From contig CM075778.1 in assembly GCA_037974665.1 (NCBI GenBank), forward strand, positions 14,125,001 to 14,189,000: a stretch of DNA of 64,000 nt. Direction: 5' to 3'. Below the pieces are notes generated by a model. It did no database searches and was not told where the DNA came from. It was given only the letters and a program-made list of their open reading frames with translations. Origin of the DNA: Ehretia macrophylla (taxonomy: Eukaryota; Streptophyta; Magnoliopsida; Boraginales; Ehretiaceae). The position numbers and the translations under genes are program-made. Shown here one piece after another: positions 22,427 through 34,009 of this stretch (the stretch's first letter is position 1; each line of letters starts with the position of its first letter).

Positions 22427-22444
22427 CTATGGCCTCTCGGCCAT
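22427..22444 (-). CDS. Minimal upstream frame MAERP in the LTR leader
   Basis: ATGGCCGAGAGGCCATAG encodes five residues and is itself a perfect 6-bp inverted repeat with a 4-base loop. It lies about 145 bp before the donor-like site. Comparable short frames starting near an ATGGC(C/T)GA or ATGGAG context occur in the leader part of other LTRs here. The E 5' LTR copy has lost the palindrome, and solo LTR D has lost the ATG. Confidence 0.3.
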   Translation of the reverse strand: MAERP

Positions 22445-23047
22445 ATGTGTGAAATTGAAGGTGTTTTTGTGCTTTTTTGGTAGGTGTTAATGATATATGC
22501 ATAAAGGTCAACATTTTAAATAAAGTCAAAGTTGAATTAACTTAGTATTTTTGTGTTTTCTTGACTTTAAATTCATTTTCTTGATCACCAATGCTCAAAA
22601 CAATTATTCAACACCCAAGATAGCTCAAGTAGGTTATTTTTAGGTGAAAAAAAGTTTTACAATCAAACAATTTCACCCGAGTCGGCTTAAAACTCGATTT
22701 TCGCAAAAGTCAGTGTAAAAACCTTAATAAATTCCTAAGCCGATTGGAAAACCGTTTTAATCAAACACAGGTCTATTAAAGTCCGAGGACTAGGTCTAGA
22801 AGGGTTAAAAAGACCAGTTTCAAAATTTTAGCGGACGTGTTTCAAAAATACTATTCACTAAAAGTCGACGATAAAATTTCTAACTCCGTTTTTTATGAAA
22901 ATTTCATGAATGCACATTTAGCATGTCCTAGGAGTATTAATATCAAAATTATCACATTCTAAGTCATATAGCACATAGACAGGTCAATTCACGCAAAACA
23001 AGAATAAACACGCAAAACGAGAATAAATAAAAAAGTGGGGTTTTACA

Positions 23048-23068
23048 TTCTCCTCCCCTCCCCTTAAA
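23048..23068 (-). promoter_or_regulatory. Polypurine tract of element E
   Basis: On the minus strand a TTTAAGGGGAGGGGAGGAGAA-type purine run ends directly at the LTR start TGTAAAACC. It marks 20611-23047 as the 3' LTR. Confidence 0.88.
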
Positions 23069-23099
23069 GAAATTTCATCCCCGAAATTCTTACTTGATG

Positions 23100-23324
23100 T
23101 ACTGAATAGATCTGGGTACTGTTACTGCATCTGATCTCGTCTCTCCTAAGTAGCTTCCTCAATGTCGTGATGTTTCCACAACACCTTAACATCGGAATCT
23201 TCTTCGACCTCAACTCTCGTTCTATCTGATCAAGAATACGTATCGGACGCTCGTCATAAGTCAGATTCTCACGAAGTTGTAACGGCTCTGGCTCAAGAAT
23301 ATGAGAAGGATTCGGATTATATTT
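23100..23324 (-). pseudogene. Chromodomain-bearing end of element E integrase
   Basis: After the integrase stop the frame continues KYNPNPSHILEPEPLQ and RPIRILDQ. A one-base frame change then follows, and a second frame shows VLWKHHDIEEAT, the typical end of the chromodomain of Tekay/Del chromoviruses. The chromodomain directs integration to heterochromatin through histone marks. It is broken by a frameshift and by a stop where a Trp normally stands in WE. Confidence 0.75.
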
Positions 23325-24440
23325 TCACAAATTAGACACGTGAAATACATCGTGGACATTAGAGAAGTTCTCCGGTAAAGCCAACCGATATGCCAACTTA
23401 CCAACCCTGCCGGTAATCTCAAACGACCCAACAAATCTCGGACTCAGATTACCACCTTTACCATAACGAGCAAACCCCTTACGAGGAGACAATCTCAAGA
23501 AAACCCGATCTCCGACTGCAAACTCCAAGTCCCGACGACGCTTATCAACATAACTCTTGAATCTACTCTGCGCCGTAAGAATTCTCTGCCTGATCAATTG
23601 AACATTTTCAATCTTCTCAAGAAGCTCTGGCATGATAGTCAGATCAATAGTCTTCATCTCCCATACCTCGTCCCAATATAAAGGTGAATGGCACTTATGA
23701 CCGTAAAGAGCTGCGAAAGGTGCCATCCCAATAGTAGCTTGATAACTATTGTTATAGGCAAACTTTGCAAGTGGTAGATGTTTCTCCCAATTCTTCCCGA
23801 AGTCGAGAACACAAGCCCTAAGCATATATTCCAGAATCTGAATAGTCCGTTCAGACTGACCGTCGATCTGTGGATGATACGCGGTACTGAAGTTCAACTG
23901 AGTACCCAAGGTCTCCTAAAGTTTCTCCCACAAACGAGAAGTAAATCGAGGATCTCGATCTGAGACAATACTAGATAGAATCCCGTGAAGTCTAACAATC
24001 TGATCCAAATAAAGACCCATCAACTTTGTAACCTCATCTCCCATCCTCATCGAAATAAAATGAGCAGTTTTCGTCAAACGATCCACGACAACCCAAACTA
24101 CATCATTACCCCTCGGTGTTCTAGGCAAACCAGTGACGAAATCCATCGTAATATGCTCCCACTTCTACTCTGGTATAGCCAATGGCTGAAGTAACCCTGC
24201 AGGTCGTTGATGCTCGACTTTCACCCTCTGACAAGTCAAACATCTAGATACAAATTGAGCAACCTCTCTCTTTATGTTATTCCACCAATAGTGTTGCTTC
24301 AAATCCCGATACATCTTGGTTCCACCGGGATGAATAGTATACTTAGAATTATGAGCCTCCTCTAGAATACCTCGCCTCAAACCTGGTTCATCGGGAACAC
24401 AAACCCTGTTCCGAAACCGAAGAATACCATCCTCGTGCAC
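23325..24440 (-). pseudogene. Element E integrase
   Basis: Three frame-compatible pieces are separated by in-frame stops (24165-24167 and 23916-23918, with a final stop at 23325). The N-terminal zinc region has HPGGTKMYRDL and CLTCQ. The core shows the first Asp in VVVDRLTKTAHF, the second in SDRDPRF and the Glu in SERTIQILE. The C-terminal part has VGDRVFLRLSPRKG and the GPY/F-like FVGSFEI. Element C has Trp and Gln at two of the stop positions and Arg at the third. The enzyme would insert element cDNA into the genome; this copy is inactive. Confidence 0.9.
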
Positions 24441-24467
24441 TTTGAAGTCAGACTGATCATCTGTGAT

Positions 24468-25457
24468 CTAATCCTTGATCTTCTGAAGTTTAACATCCAG
24501 TTGCTGAGCTCCTCTAATCTGAGACAATAATAAAGGCTGAATACGGAGATGTGAACACATCACCCCAACCTGAGTCAACTCCGGTCTCCAATAAGTGAAT
24601 TCCTCAAGAATCTCCCATTTCTTGACTGCCAAACAAGCAACACTCGCCTTTCGGCTGAGAGCATCTGCTACAACATTTGTCTTGCTAGGCAGATAATTGA
24701 TAGAACAATTATAATCTCCAAGAAGTTCCATCCACCTCCGCTGGCGCATATTCAACTCCTTCTGTGAGAATAAATACTTCAGACTCTTATGATCAGTGAA
24801 AATTTCGAACTTACTGCCCCACAGATAATGACGCCACTTTTTCAGTGCGAAGACAACTGCTACCAACTCAAGATCATGAGTCAGATAATTCACCTCATAA
24901 GGCTTCAACTTTCTGGAAGCATAGGCAATAACTCGGCTATTCTGCATAAGAACACATCCCAAGCCCTCCTTAGATGCATCGCTGTAAATAACCATATTGT
25001 CAGTCCCCTCTGGTAGAGCAAGTATTGGAGCGGTAGTCAACCTCTTTTTCAACTCCTGAAACCCACTCTCACACTTCTCATTCCAAGTAAAGATAGTCAA
25101 TTTCTGAGTCAACTTAGAAAGTGGCCCAGCAATCTTCGAGAAATCCTTTACAAACCTACGGTAATAACCCGCCAAGCCAAGAAAGCTACGGACCTCAGAA
25201 ACATTCTCTAGCCGTTTCCAAGACATCACCACTTCAATCTTAGTGGGATCTACAGATATACCGCTCTGTGAAATCACATGGCCAAGAAAAGATATGTGTT
25301 GCAGCCAAAATTCACATTTGCTAAATTTCGTATACAACTGATACTCCTGTAGCTTCTGTAAGACAAGCCGTAGATGTTGCTCGTGCTCCGATTCAGACTT
25401 AGAATAAACCAAGATATCATCAATAAAGATTACCACGAACTGGTCTAAATACGGCTA
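24468..25457 (-). pseudogene. Element E reverse transcriptase (C-terminal) and RNase H
   Basis: It starts just after an in-frame stop with [13 protein letters not shown], which carries the F/YxDD catalytic motif of the polymerase. It then shows [22 protein letters not shown] (thumb/connection) and RNase H with [32 protein letters not shown] and TDHKSLKYL, including the Asp-Glu-Asp set. It ends in a stop at 24468. The frame is the same as that of the upstream RT piece, so one nonsense codon (25455-25457) separates them. Confidence 0.92.
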
Positions 25458-26445
25458 AAAAACCTGATGCATAAGATCTATGAATACTGCCGGTGCATTA
25501 GTTAATCCAAAGGGCATAACAACAAACTCATAATGCCCGTACCGAGTCCTGAAGGCAGACTTCGGAACATTCTCCGTACGAATCCGAAGATGATAATACC
25601 CCTGCCTCAAATCAAATTTAGAATAGACTTTGGCTCCCTGAAGTTGATCAAACAACTCGTCAATCAGTGGCAAAGGATACTTATTCTTGATGGTCACCTG
25701 ATTCAAACCACGGTAATCAATACACAATCTCAATGTACCATCCTTCTTCTTCACAAATAAAACAAGAGCTCCCCACGGTGAAGAACTCTGATGAATGAAT
25801 CCCTTCTCCAATAACTCCTGCAACTGAGTTTTCAACTCCTTCAACTCAGTTGGTGCCATCTGGTACGCTGATTTAGAAATAGGTTGAGTACCGGGAATAA
25901 GATTGATCACAAACTCTTCATCTCTCTTTGGCGGTAACCCTGGCAACTCCTTGGGAAATACATTGGGATATTCCCGAATAATAGGGACTTCCTCCAGCTG
26001 CAGCTTATCAGATGGTTTGTTGATCAAATAAGCTAGATAACCCGAACACTCCTTACTCACCAACTTAACAGCTTTAGTTGCTGAGATAACAAAGCTCGTC
26101 TTAGCACCCCGATTCCCTACTACCTCAACTACTGGCTGATCTGGCGAACGAAACTGTACTACCTTTGTTCTACAGTTCAACTGGGCATCATACTTAGAAA
26201 GCCAATCCATACCCAAGATAACATTATACTCCCGGATAGGAAATAAGATAAGGTCCGAAGGAAAATTATGCCCCTTAACATGTATTATACAATCCTTACA
26301 TACTAAGCCAGTCACATACTTATCAGTCAAAGAGGTACTAATCTCAAGCACATAAGGCAATCTTTCAGGTTGCATATTAACACGTTGCACACAAGCAGGA
26401 GTAATGAAAAAATACGTAGCACCAGAATCAATCAACACTTTACAA
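25458..26445 (-). pseudogene. Element E protease and reverse transcriptase (N-terminal)
   Basis: The protease active site is [11 protein letters not shown] near the start, with [12 protein letters not shown] further on. RT follows with [61 protein letters not shown] and [10 protein letters not shown]. The Gag frame is one phase off, so a frameshift near 26445 separates gag from pol where chromoviruses normally have one continuous frame. The stop at 25455-25457 stands where element C has Lys. Confidence 0.92.
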
Positions 26446-27787
26446 GTTGATCAAGTATAAGGAAGTTACCTTCTACCACTGCAGTCTCCTCAGGTATCTC
26501 CTCTAAGTCAACTGTGTAGGCCCGAGCCTGAACCCGCTGCTGCTAAGGTGCACTGGCCGCAGGTCGGCCTTGATAACCCTAAGTCGCTGTTCGACCCTCA
26601 GTCCTCGAATATCTAGGGCAATCCCTCGCCTTGTGATGATTGCTGCCGCATCCTAAACACGTCCCTGCCTTCACTCTGTAATCGGCCTCCACATGCCCCG
26701 TGCGCTTGCAGTGTGTACACTACGGTGATGATGCACTAACACTGCCCCTGGAAGAACCAGAAGTTGAAGAAACAGCTGAACCAGCCTACTGCTGAGGCCT
26801 TACCAAACTAGGCCTGTATTGACCCTGAGACTGGGCTGGCCTATACTGGGACTGAACCTGATATGACCCCTGCTGAAACTGAGGCCGATAATAACTCTGC
26901 TAACCCTGTGGCCTAAAAGAACCCTGCTGAACTGGCGGCCTATACACAACCTGCTGTACGGGAGGCCTAAACATGCCCTGTTAAAACTGCGGCTGATACG
27001 GCTTCTTACTAGGCTGACTAGACACAAGCTGATCCCCTTTTCTCTTTTCTAACCTAGAAGCTGCATCAAAGGCCTCAGTGAATATATCATATCGCTTCAG
27101 AGCCATCGCATCCTGAATCTCGGGCCTCAACCCCAACATAAATCTACGAGTCCTCCGCTCCTCATCAGCCACATACTCTGGTGCATACTGGGACAATCGA
27201 GTAAAGGTGGCATCATATTGAGCCACTGAAGTATCTCCCTGTACTAAGGCAAGAAACTCTACCTCTCTCCGCTCCCTCGCGATCCTCGGGACATACTTTG
27301 CCCGGAAAGCTAACAAAAAGGTACCCCAAATATATGGAATACCCTGAGTCGCCCAGCTAGTTCTCACCGTGCGCCACCATTCTTCTGCCTCATCATCTAG
27401 CAAGTACACGGCAAAGGAGACCTTCTGCTCATCGGTATAATCAAGAGGATCATAAATCTTCTCCACCTTACTAATCCACGCTTCAGCCTTCTGATCATCG
27501 GGTTCCCCCTGAAATCTAGGTGGATGATACCATAAGAACTCTTTCAGGGTACCACGCCCGTGGTTTCCACCCTGCACATTCAACAATTGAGCTTGCAAAG
27601 CCTGAGTCTGGGCAGCCTGCCCTGCCAGTAACTGTGCTTGACTAGCCACTAACTCAGCAATCCTATCCATAGCTGCCCCCAATCGATCATCACCCCTATC
27701 ACGGCCCGGTGCCGCATTACCAGGAGTCTCATCTACTACCTCGGGCCTACCTCTGGTCCTTGGTCTACCGGCCATTCTACTAATCAA
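26446..27787 (-). pseudogene. Element E Gag with two zinc knuckles
   Basis: The open part (26981-27787, 268 codons) has the retrotransposon gag domain: WISKVEKIYD, YLLDDEAEEWWRTV, FLALVQGDTSVAQYDATF and FMLGLRPEIQDA. The same frame then passes a Gln-rich linker with several TAA/TAG codons and reaches two knuckles at about 26615-26719: CTHCKRTGHVEADY (final Cys replaced by Tyr) and CLGCGSNHHKARDC. Stops sit at places rich in CAA and CAG. Gag would form the particle; this copy is truncated. Confidence 0.9.
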
Positions 27788-28036
27788 AGAGTTAGCACAG
27801 GTTATAGCACGTAAACAGGTTATAAAGAACTATTAGCACATAAACAACAAACTCATATAAAACACATAAACAAATTGATCACATAATCACATAAGCACTA
27901 AATCACATAATCACTTAATCACTTAATCATTTAATCATATTAATACATAGTTCACTTTTCTTTCACTTCAAATATACTTTCATGCTAAGACCATTACCCA
28001 CATTCTGAGAATACCCCGGCTGACAACTAAACATGC

Positions 28037-28050
28037 ACTCTGATACCACT
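28037..28050 (-). promoter_or_regulatory. Primer-binding site of element E (tRNA-Met)
   Basis: On the minus strand TGGTATCAGAGT lies six bases after the 5' LTR end (CGTGACA). It is the usual initiator tRNA-Met site with a final G or C change. About 250 bp of AT-rich leader (27788-28036) separates it from gag. Confidence 0.88.
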
Positions 28051-28054
28051 TAAA

Positions 28055-30347
28055 TGTCACGCCCTAACTCGACCCCACCTATAATCAGTCAAGACGCAAC
28101 GGAATTTCGGCAGTATAACGACAGTAAATAGGATACCGAGGCTCTAAACCAACCTTATTAGAACATCATACATCAAGTCCATATACCATACAACAAACAA
28201 CTCCTCAATAACATAACAAAATACATCATAACCATATTATACAATAATCATTCCTCGTTATACGCCTCCGTTCCAACATAATACATGAACCTTAATATAC
28301 ATTGCAAAATATATTGATACCAACCTAGCAACCTATACATAGACAAAAGAAAGGCTACTAAGACAACATCAACTAATTCATTATCCTTTCAACATCTTTT
28401 ACATTATGAACTACAAAGCATATAAAAGTCAACTAGATAATATACAAGATAGTAAAACAATACAACATCAAGGATAAGACTCCGGAACATAAGACTCATC
28501 CACGTAAGGCACATTTTCCTCTTCAGGAGGCACGTACCCGTAATCCTGCTCAAGTACACCTATAAGCATGCAATAATAGAGAGTGAGCTTATATAAATTA
28601 AGCCCAGTGATAATCCGATAGATCTCTAACAGTATTCACTATACTCCTTGGAAATGATCATTTGAGCAAGTAAACACACAATAACATCAATAATACTATC
28701 ATCACATAAACTATAATGACCATTCAATAAAGGATACACTAGTTGGTGTAGCTCCAAATGCTATCATGATCATAACAGCCTTCTTGTGACTCCCATAAAC
28801 TCACGCACCCGAGGTACCCCAATAACCTCTCCCTCCATGACACCTCCGTCATGCGAGCTGGAGGCAGTCTCTAGTAGTTATGCCGTTATCAACCCGACAG
28901 CCCGATGCTGCCTGAGAGGTAGCACACACATACCAAAGACTCAGCAATAATAATAAACATCATTCACAAGAGGACAGTCTAGCAGAACTGCCTATCTCCC
29001 GGCATCAATCATCAATCAATAATCATATTATCATCATAATAACATCAATAATCAACTCAACAACAAATAACTAAGTTAGATGACAAAGTAGGCCATCCAA
29101 CCGAACATGCATTAAACACACAATCAAACCCTAGTTTACCCATCATCAACCCACAATTCAATCACTCAAACCATACCTAATCAACTAAAGGCATAATTTA
29201 ACATTTTAAAGAAAGACAACCTAAAGTTCAAATATTAATATCTTACATTCTACTAATCCAAACAACTCCAAATCAGTTTTTATCACTCACCCATTCAATC
29301 AACTACATTAGCCCCCTCAGAAACCAACCAAAACACATCCAAATCATGCCCAATAACCCTAAAACCCTAGTGTGTTATGGCTGAAATTTCTGGATTTTAG
29401 CACCGACCTCACAATCGAAAATTCGGCATTACAACAGCGCTACCACGTAATTAACAAACTTTTAGAAATCGACGGCAATCAATTTCAACCAATACAACTC
29501 AAGATAATCAACATTTAGCAAATTAATAAACTTTAAATACCCGAAAATAAATAATTATGCTACAACAGTTCAAATCTCGCAAGATTACATATAAATGATC
29601 CCTAGCATGCATGGAGCAATAATCTAACTTCAAATTAACATTCTAACGGTTCAATAATTATTTATACGCATAAACACAAAATGAGTTTTGAGATCTAGAA
29701 TTTTTCTCTCACCTTTGATGCGATATAAGCCTAGAAATGCATGCAATGCGTGCTCAACAAGCGGAATCCAACTCGGCACGAAGTTCTACGGACAAAAACT
29801 AGGTTTTTCTTTGAAAATTTGCTTTGAAAACTTTGAAGAAAAGCTTTGGTTTTTCTCCTATAGCCTCTCGGCCATGTGTGCGAAATTGAAGGTGTTTTTG
29901 TGCTTTGTTGGTAGGTGTTGATGATATATGCATAAAGGTCAACATTTTAAATAAAGTCAAAGTTGAATTAACTTAGTATTTTTGTGTTTTCTTGACTTTA
30001 AATTCATTTTCTTGATCACCAATGCTCAAAACAATTATTCAACACCCAAGATAAGTCAAGTAGGTTATTTTTAGGTGACAAGAATTTTTACAATCAAACA
30101 ATTTCACACAAGTCGGCTTAAAACTCGATTTTCGTAAAAGTCAGTGTAAAAACCTTAATAAATTCCTAAGCTGATTGGAAAACTATTTTAATTAAACACA
30201 GGTCTATTAAAGTCCGAGGACTAGGTTTAGAAGGGTTAAAAAGACCAGTTTCAAAATTTTAGTGGACGTGTTTCAAAAATACTATTCATTAAAAGTCGAC
30301 GATAAAATTTCTGATTCTGTTTTTGATGAAAATTTTATGAATGCACA
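28055..30347 (-). repeat. 5' LTR of element E, 5' end missing
   Basis: It aligns with 20611-22916 of the 3' LTR with scattered substitutions. It stops at ATGAATGCACA, about 130 bp short of the LTR start, where unrelated H sequence begins. It holds the acidic frame (28468-28559), the hairpin (29075-29101), a donor-like GTGAGAG (29712-29711) and an AG acceptor (28561-28560). Confidence 0.9.
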
Positions 30348-30645
30348 CTCAAGTATACACGTTACAATCAATATTTCGAGCAAGTAGCGATTCATGAGAT
30401 CAATTCGATTCATGATTAGCTATATCACTACACTTGACAAGTATTTAACACACAGTACACATCACTATCACATGGATCACATATTAAGTTTAGGACACAA
30501 GATTGCACAAAAGACACTCACATTCTCAAGGCACACCAAATACACACCTAATCAAGACATATTTCACAAGCACGCACTCGAGGTTCACTACCCAGTAATC
30601 CAAGGAACCTATCCTGACTGAGAGCATCTAAGCTTTGATACCTCT
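30348..30645 (-). other. Element H internal region, 5' part, with PBS
   Basis: About 300 bp between the truncated E LTR and the H 5' LTR. Adjacent to the LTR on the minus strand is GAGGTATCAAAGC, a decayed tRNA-Met primer site. No coding sequence is seen. The E deletion probably also removed part of this region. Confidence 0.7.
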
Positions 30646-31579
30646 TGTAGCACCCCGATCCCGCACGGGACTGAGACTTCTATCGATCTCTCTAATCTTA
30701 ACCTGATCCCAAACCCGGTCACAATTTTCAGGAAAAACGGACAAAATCTCCTCTGTACTGGGGACATTCGGAGATCTGTAAACATGCATAATTCAAGCAT
30801 TCTAACATTCAACAACATAAAGCCAATCTTTCAGGCTACCACCAACATACATTCGTCCCTTCCACCTATTCAATAGCAATCAACAATTCCAAACAACTCC
30901 ACTTCCTGTTATATGCACTCCTATTCAACATACTTGGTTGTAATCAAAATGTCATGCATACTATACAAGTATTGATGCCACTAAACAATTAACATATTAA
31001 CATGCTATACATTTTAGTCACCAGCTTACAATACTTGACAACCTTGCTACATAAAGACATACTGGACTACACGGTCTCGAAATATATACAAGAATGGCTT
31101 CAAGAGCCTCAATTACAACGTGTAATCAAATAGACACGGGGAAGTCTATATACAATATGTACAAGCACCACGCGATGGAAATTCATGGCCCTTCACGAGA
31201 GATGCGCCTGAAGTCCCTACAAAATGTTAAAGCGAGGGCTGAGCATACATAACACGTATGCCCAGTGAGGGATAGTCCAAGAAGTGTCGTGCAATGCAAA
31301 TAATAGACAACAAATAGGTCAAGGCCAATTAACAGTATCTCGACTCATAAGCCACATAGATACAACTAATATGGCATGCAGTAACAAATAACTATAACAC
31401 ACATTGAGAGGTTTCGAGACAAAAAAAATAAATGATTCATTCAAGACGATATACAAGCCATATAACACTTTCAATTCGATACAATGCTTTCGATTCAATA
31501 ACGATATACGATGTTCGATAAATGATAAGTCGGCGAATTCACCTGATCTTTCCAATGGGCATATTCCGGATGTACCCCG

Positions 31580-32356
31580 TGAAAGATCTCATATATTTAG
31601 AGCTATGAACATTATCTAGCTAAGAATCGAGAAGAAGCATAACATGAAGTTCAAAACTTTCTGGAATTTCAAAGCATAATGTTCATATAAAACTCTAATC
31701 TTGACATCATGTGATTAACATATGCAAAACATATATATAGCAAATATATATATTGACAAGAGATAGAACAAGATGATACCTCTTGAAGACAACTCATGGA
31801 AGGCATGAATCTGAAATTTTTCTCACTTGATGGAAGACACCACCTCTTGAAATCACAAGAGCTCTAGTCGGTCCACATGAGCAAAGAATGGCTTCTCCAT
31901 CTTCATGGCTGTTTTGTGCTAGCTTAACCATGGAATATTTATGAGCTTGTTTGTGAAGAAGAGAGTAAAACCATTTCTTCATTCTTGTGTTCTTCATGGC
32001 TGCGTTTTTTATGAAGAAGAAGAGAAGACTACTTCTTCTCTGTCTACTTTATTTTTCAGCCATGTTTCTCTATCCTTGAAGAGTTGAAGAAGAAGACTTT
32101 TTCATCTCTTTCGTGTGTTCACCCGTGTAGAAACAAGAGAGAAGAAGACAAGTCTCCTTCTTTTATTTTTCTTGTCTCTATTGGTTGAAGAGAAAGAAAC
32201 AAGTCTTCCTTATATTAAGGTTGTCTTGTCTCTCTTGGTTGAAGAGAAAGAAGACGAGTCTTCCTTGTATTTTGTGGTCTTGTCTCTCTTGTTGACTTTC
32301 TTGTAGGATAAAGAATATACATATGTTGTGTAGTATTATTCCACTAATGGAATAAT

Positions 32357-32405
<49 letters not shown>

Positions 32406-33838
32406 GTAGTATTCTTCCACTAATGTAATAATATACATATATAAATCATATGTATATTGTGTAGTATTATTCCACTAAGGCATTTAAGTATTCAACCTAA
32501 TCACCATTAGTTGAAATTATGAAAACAACATTTTCATATTTTCACATTAGCCCCAACACTTAATAATAATTGCATATTGGCCCCAATAACTTTTAAAGGC
32601 CAATTACACAATTGTTAACTCCTTAACAATTCAAGAGAAACAAAATATTATTGTTAACATTTTAACAATTCAAGAGAAAACTAAATGCAATTGTTAACAC
32701 TTTGACAACTCAAGAGAAACTAAATCAAGCTCAATAGAAAAACCATTCACCGTGCTCTATTGTGTGTGACTTTCTAGATTCACCGCTATATACTATTGAA
32801 GAAATGTTGAACACTTTCAATATTAATCAAACTATTCGATTTGTTTAGAGAATATCTCCCGTCATTCTTAAAACACCTTCAAAGTTCTTGAGTGACGTTC
32901 TAGCTACTAATGTATCAAGATAGTTTATAAAGCAATGAAATCTTATTCAAGTGAATCTATTTATGGTCGCCGATTATCGTGCAATCTAATCCTTTCATTA
33001 ATTGTCCCGTCGAGCAAGAACCATGATTCGATTAAGTTCATAAACTCGATACCATGCATGGATCTAATTGGTGTAATGAGATATGACACATGGAAAACTC
33101 ATTCTCCATCATTCACACCTTGGCCAAGGATTTCCTCATTAAACAACCAAGCTTTCATCGCATAGGACATCGCCTCACGCTGGAGGTTAATGGATCATAT
33201 CTTGACCACTACTTGTCAATCAATATACCAGACGAATGAAACTGCGAGATGACGTATCTCATCTCGTTTGTCGAGACAGGCATTATCCAAACGCTTGAAT
33301 CAAACCCCAATACATATGACAGCCGTAATGTCTCAAGTCTAAGGATTACATGCACAATCACAACGAATAACAAATTATTAATCTGAAGCCATGTAATTTG
33401 TTATTCACGTCACATTCAGTGATTTATTCAACTAATAGTCACCCACATGTTTGTTAATCGCATCCCTATGCTGTTATGGCACGTGACTCACCATCATTTA
33501 CCATTAACATCCCTATGTTAATCAAATGTAACAACACATGTGATAGTCTGTAATAGATTATAGAAGTTCTGATCAAATAATCTAAGGACTATGAATACTT
33601 TAAGTATTTATCATATTAAGGAAATACGTCAACATATTTTAAACTATTTTAGAATACATTTCTCTAATGAAAATACTAGGGACTCATTCATTCACAGAAA
33701 GAAGGAGAATATTAATGTCCTAAATATGTCAATATGAAAACACACATATAGACACGAATGCCATAATATACAAGTTAATGTCAAAATGCCCCCAATATAT
33801 GTCATCCAAATATGTAGCATTAGGGCATATCTCTAACA
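31580..33838 (-). repeat. 3' LTR of copia-1
   Basis: 2259 bp, matching 38981-41224 with few changes. It contains an (AT)n run of about 36 bp near 32366-32401 (shorter in the 5' LTR) and repeated CTTGTCTCT-TTGGTTGAAGAG blocks near 32160-32300. On the minus strand the leader has a minimal frame ATGGCTGAAAAATAA near 32050. Confidence 0.9.
32366..32401 (+). repeat. (AT)n microsatellite in copia-1 LTR
   Basis: A perfect AT run in the left LTR. The homologous run in the right LTR (about 39766-39786) is roughly half as long, so it has changed since insertion. Confidence 0.9.
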
Positions 33839-33858
33839 ATCTCCCACTTGCACTAATG
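33839..33858 (-). promoter_or_regulatory. Polypurine tract of copia-1
   Basis: On the minus strand TGCAAGTGGGAGAT precedes the LTR start TGTTAGAG. The AAGTGGGAGA phrase is common before 3' LTRs of plant copia elements. It fixes 31580-33838 as the 3' LTR. Confidence 0.85.
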
Positions 33859-34009
33859 CTATGTTACATAGTATTAGCAGCACATACAATGGTATCTCAT
33901 ATCCATCTTCTCAAAACAAGGACCTAGCTGTGACTGATTCATAGCTACGGTTAGTGGGTCAGCTACAAAGACATATCTCAATATGATTATTGGCTATAGA
34001 TACAACGCA

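Larger units (their letters stand above)
20611..23047 (-). repeat. 3' LTR of element E
   Basis: 2437 bp. The putative LTR intron runs from 22281 to 21116 (GTGAGATAAA to CTTACAG). The hairpin is at 21642-21668, and the acidic frame at 21024-21115. A tiny upstream frame MAERP is at 22427-22444. Sequence is close to that of solo LTR D at 52087-54529. Confidence 0.92.
20611..30347 (-). mobile_element. Element E: Tekay-type chromovirus nested in H
   Basis: Minus strand. The 3' LTR is 20611-23047, with PPT, pol, gag and PBS between it and the 5' LTR at 28055-30347. LTRs start TGTAAAACCCC and end GAGTTGGGGCGTGACA or GAGTTAGGGCGTGACA. The 5' LTR lacks about 130 bp of its 5' end, so no target duplication can be seen. 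Gag, protease, RT, RNase H, integrase and a chromodomain motif are all recognisable but carry several stops and at least one frameshift. It can no longer move by itself. Confidence 0.93.

Noticed and set aside
32935..33165. 76-codon plus-strand frame present in both copia-1 LTRs (also 40321-40551)
   Set aside because: It is conserved only because the LTRs are copies of each other, it lies antisense to the element, and it resembles no protein.
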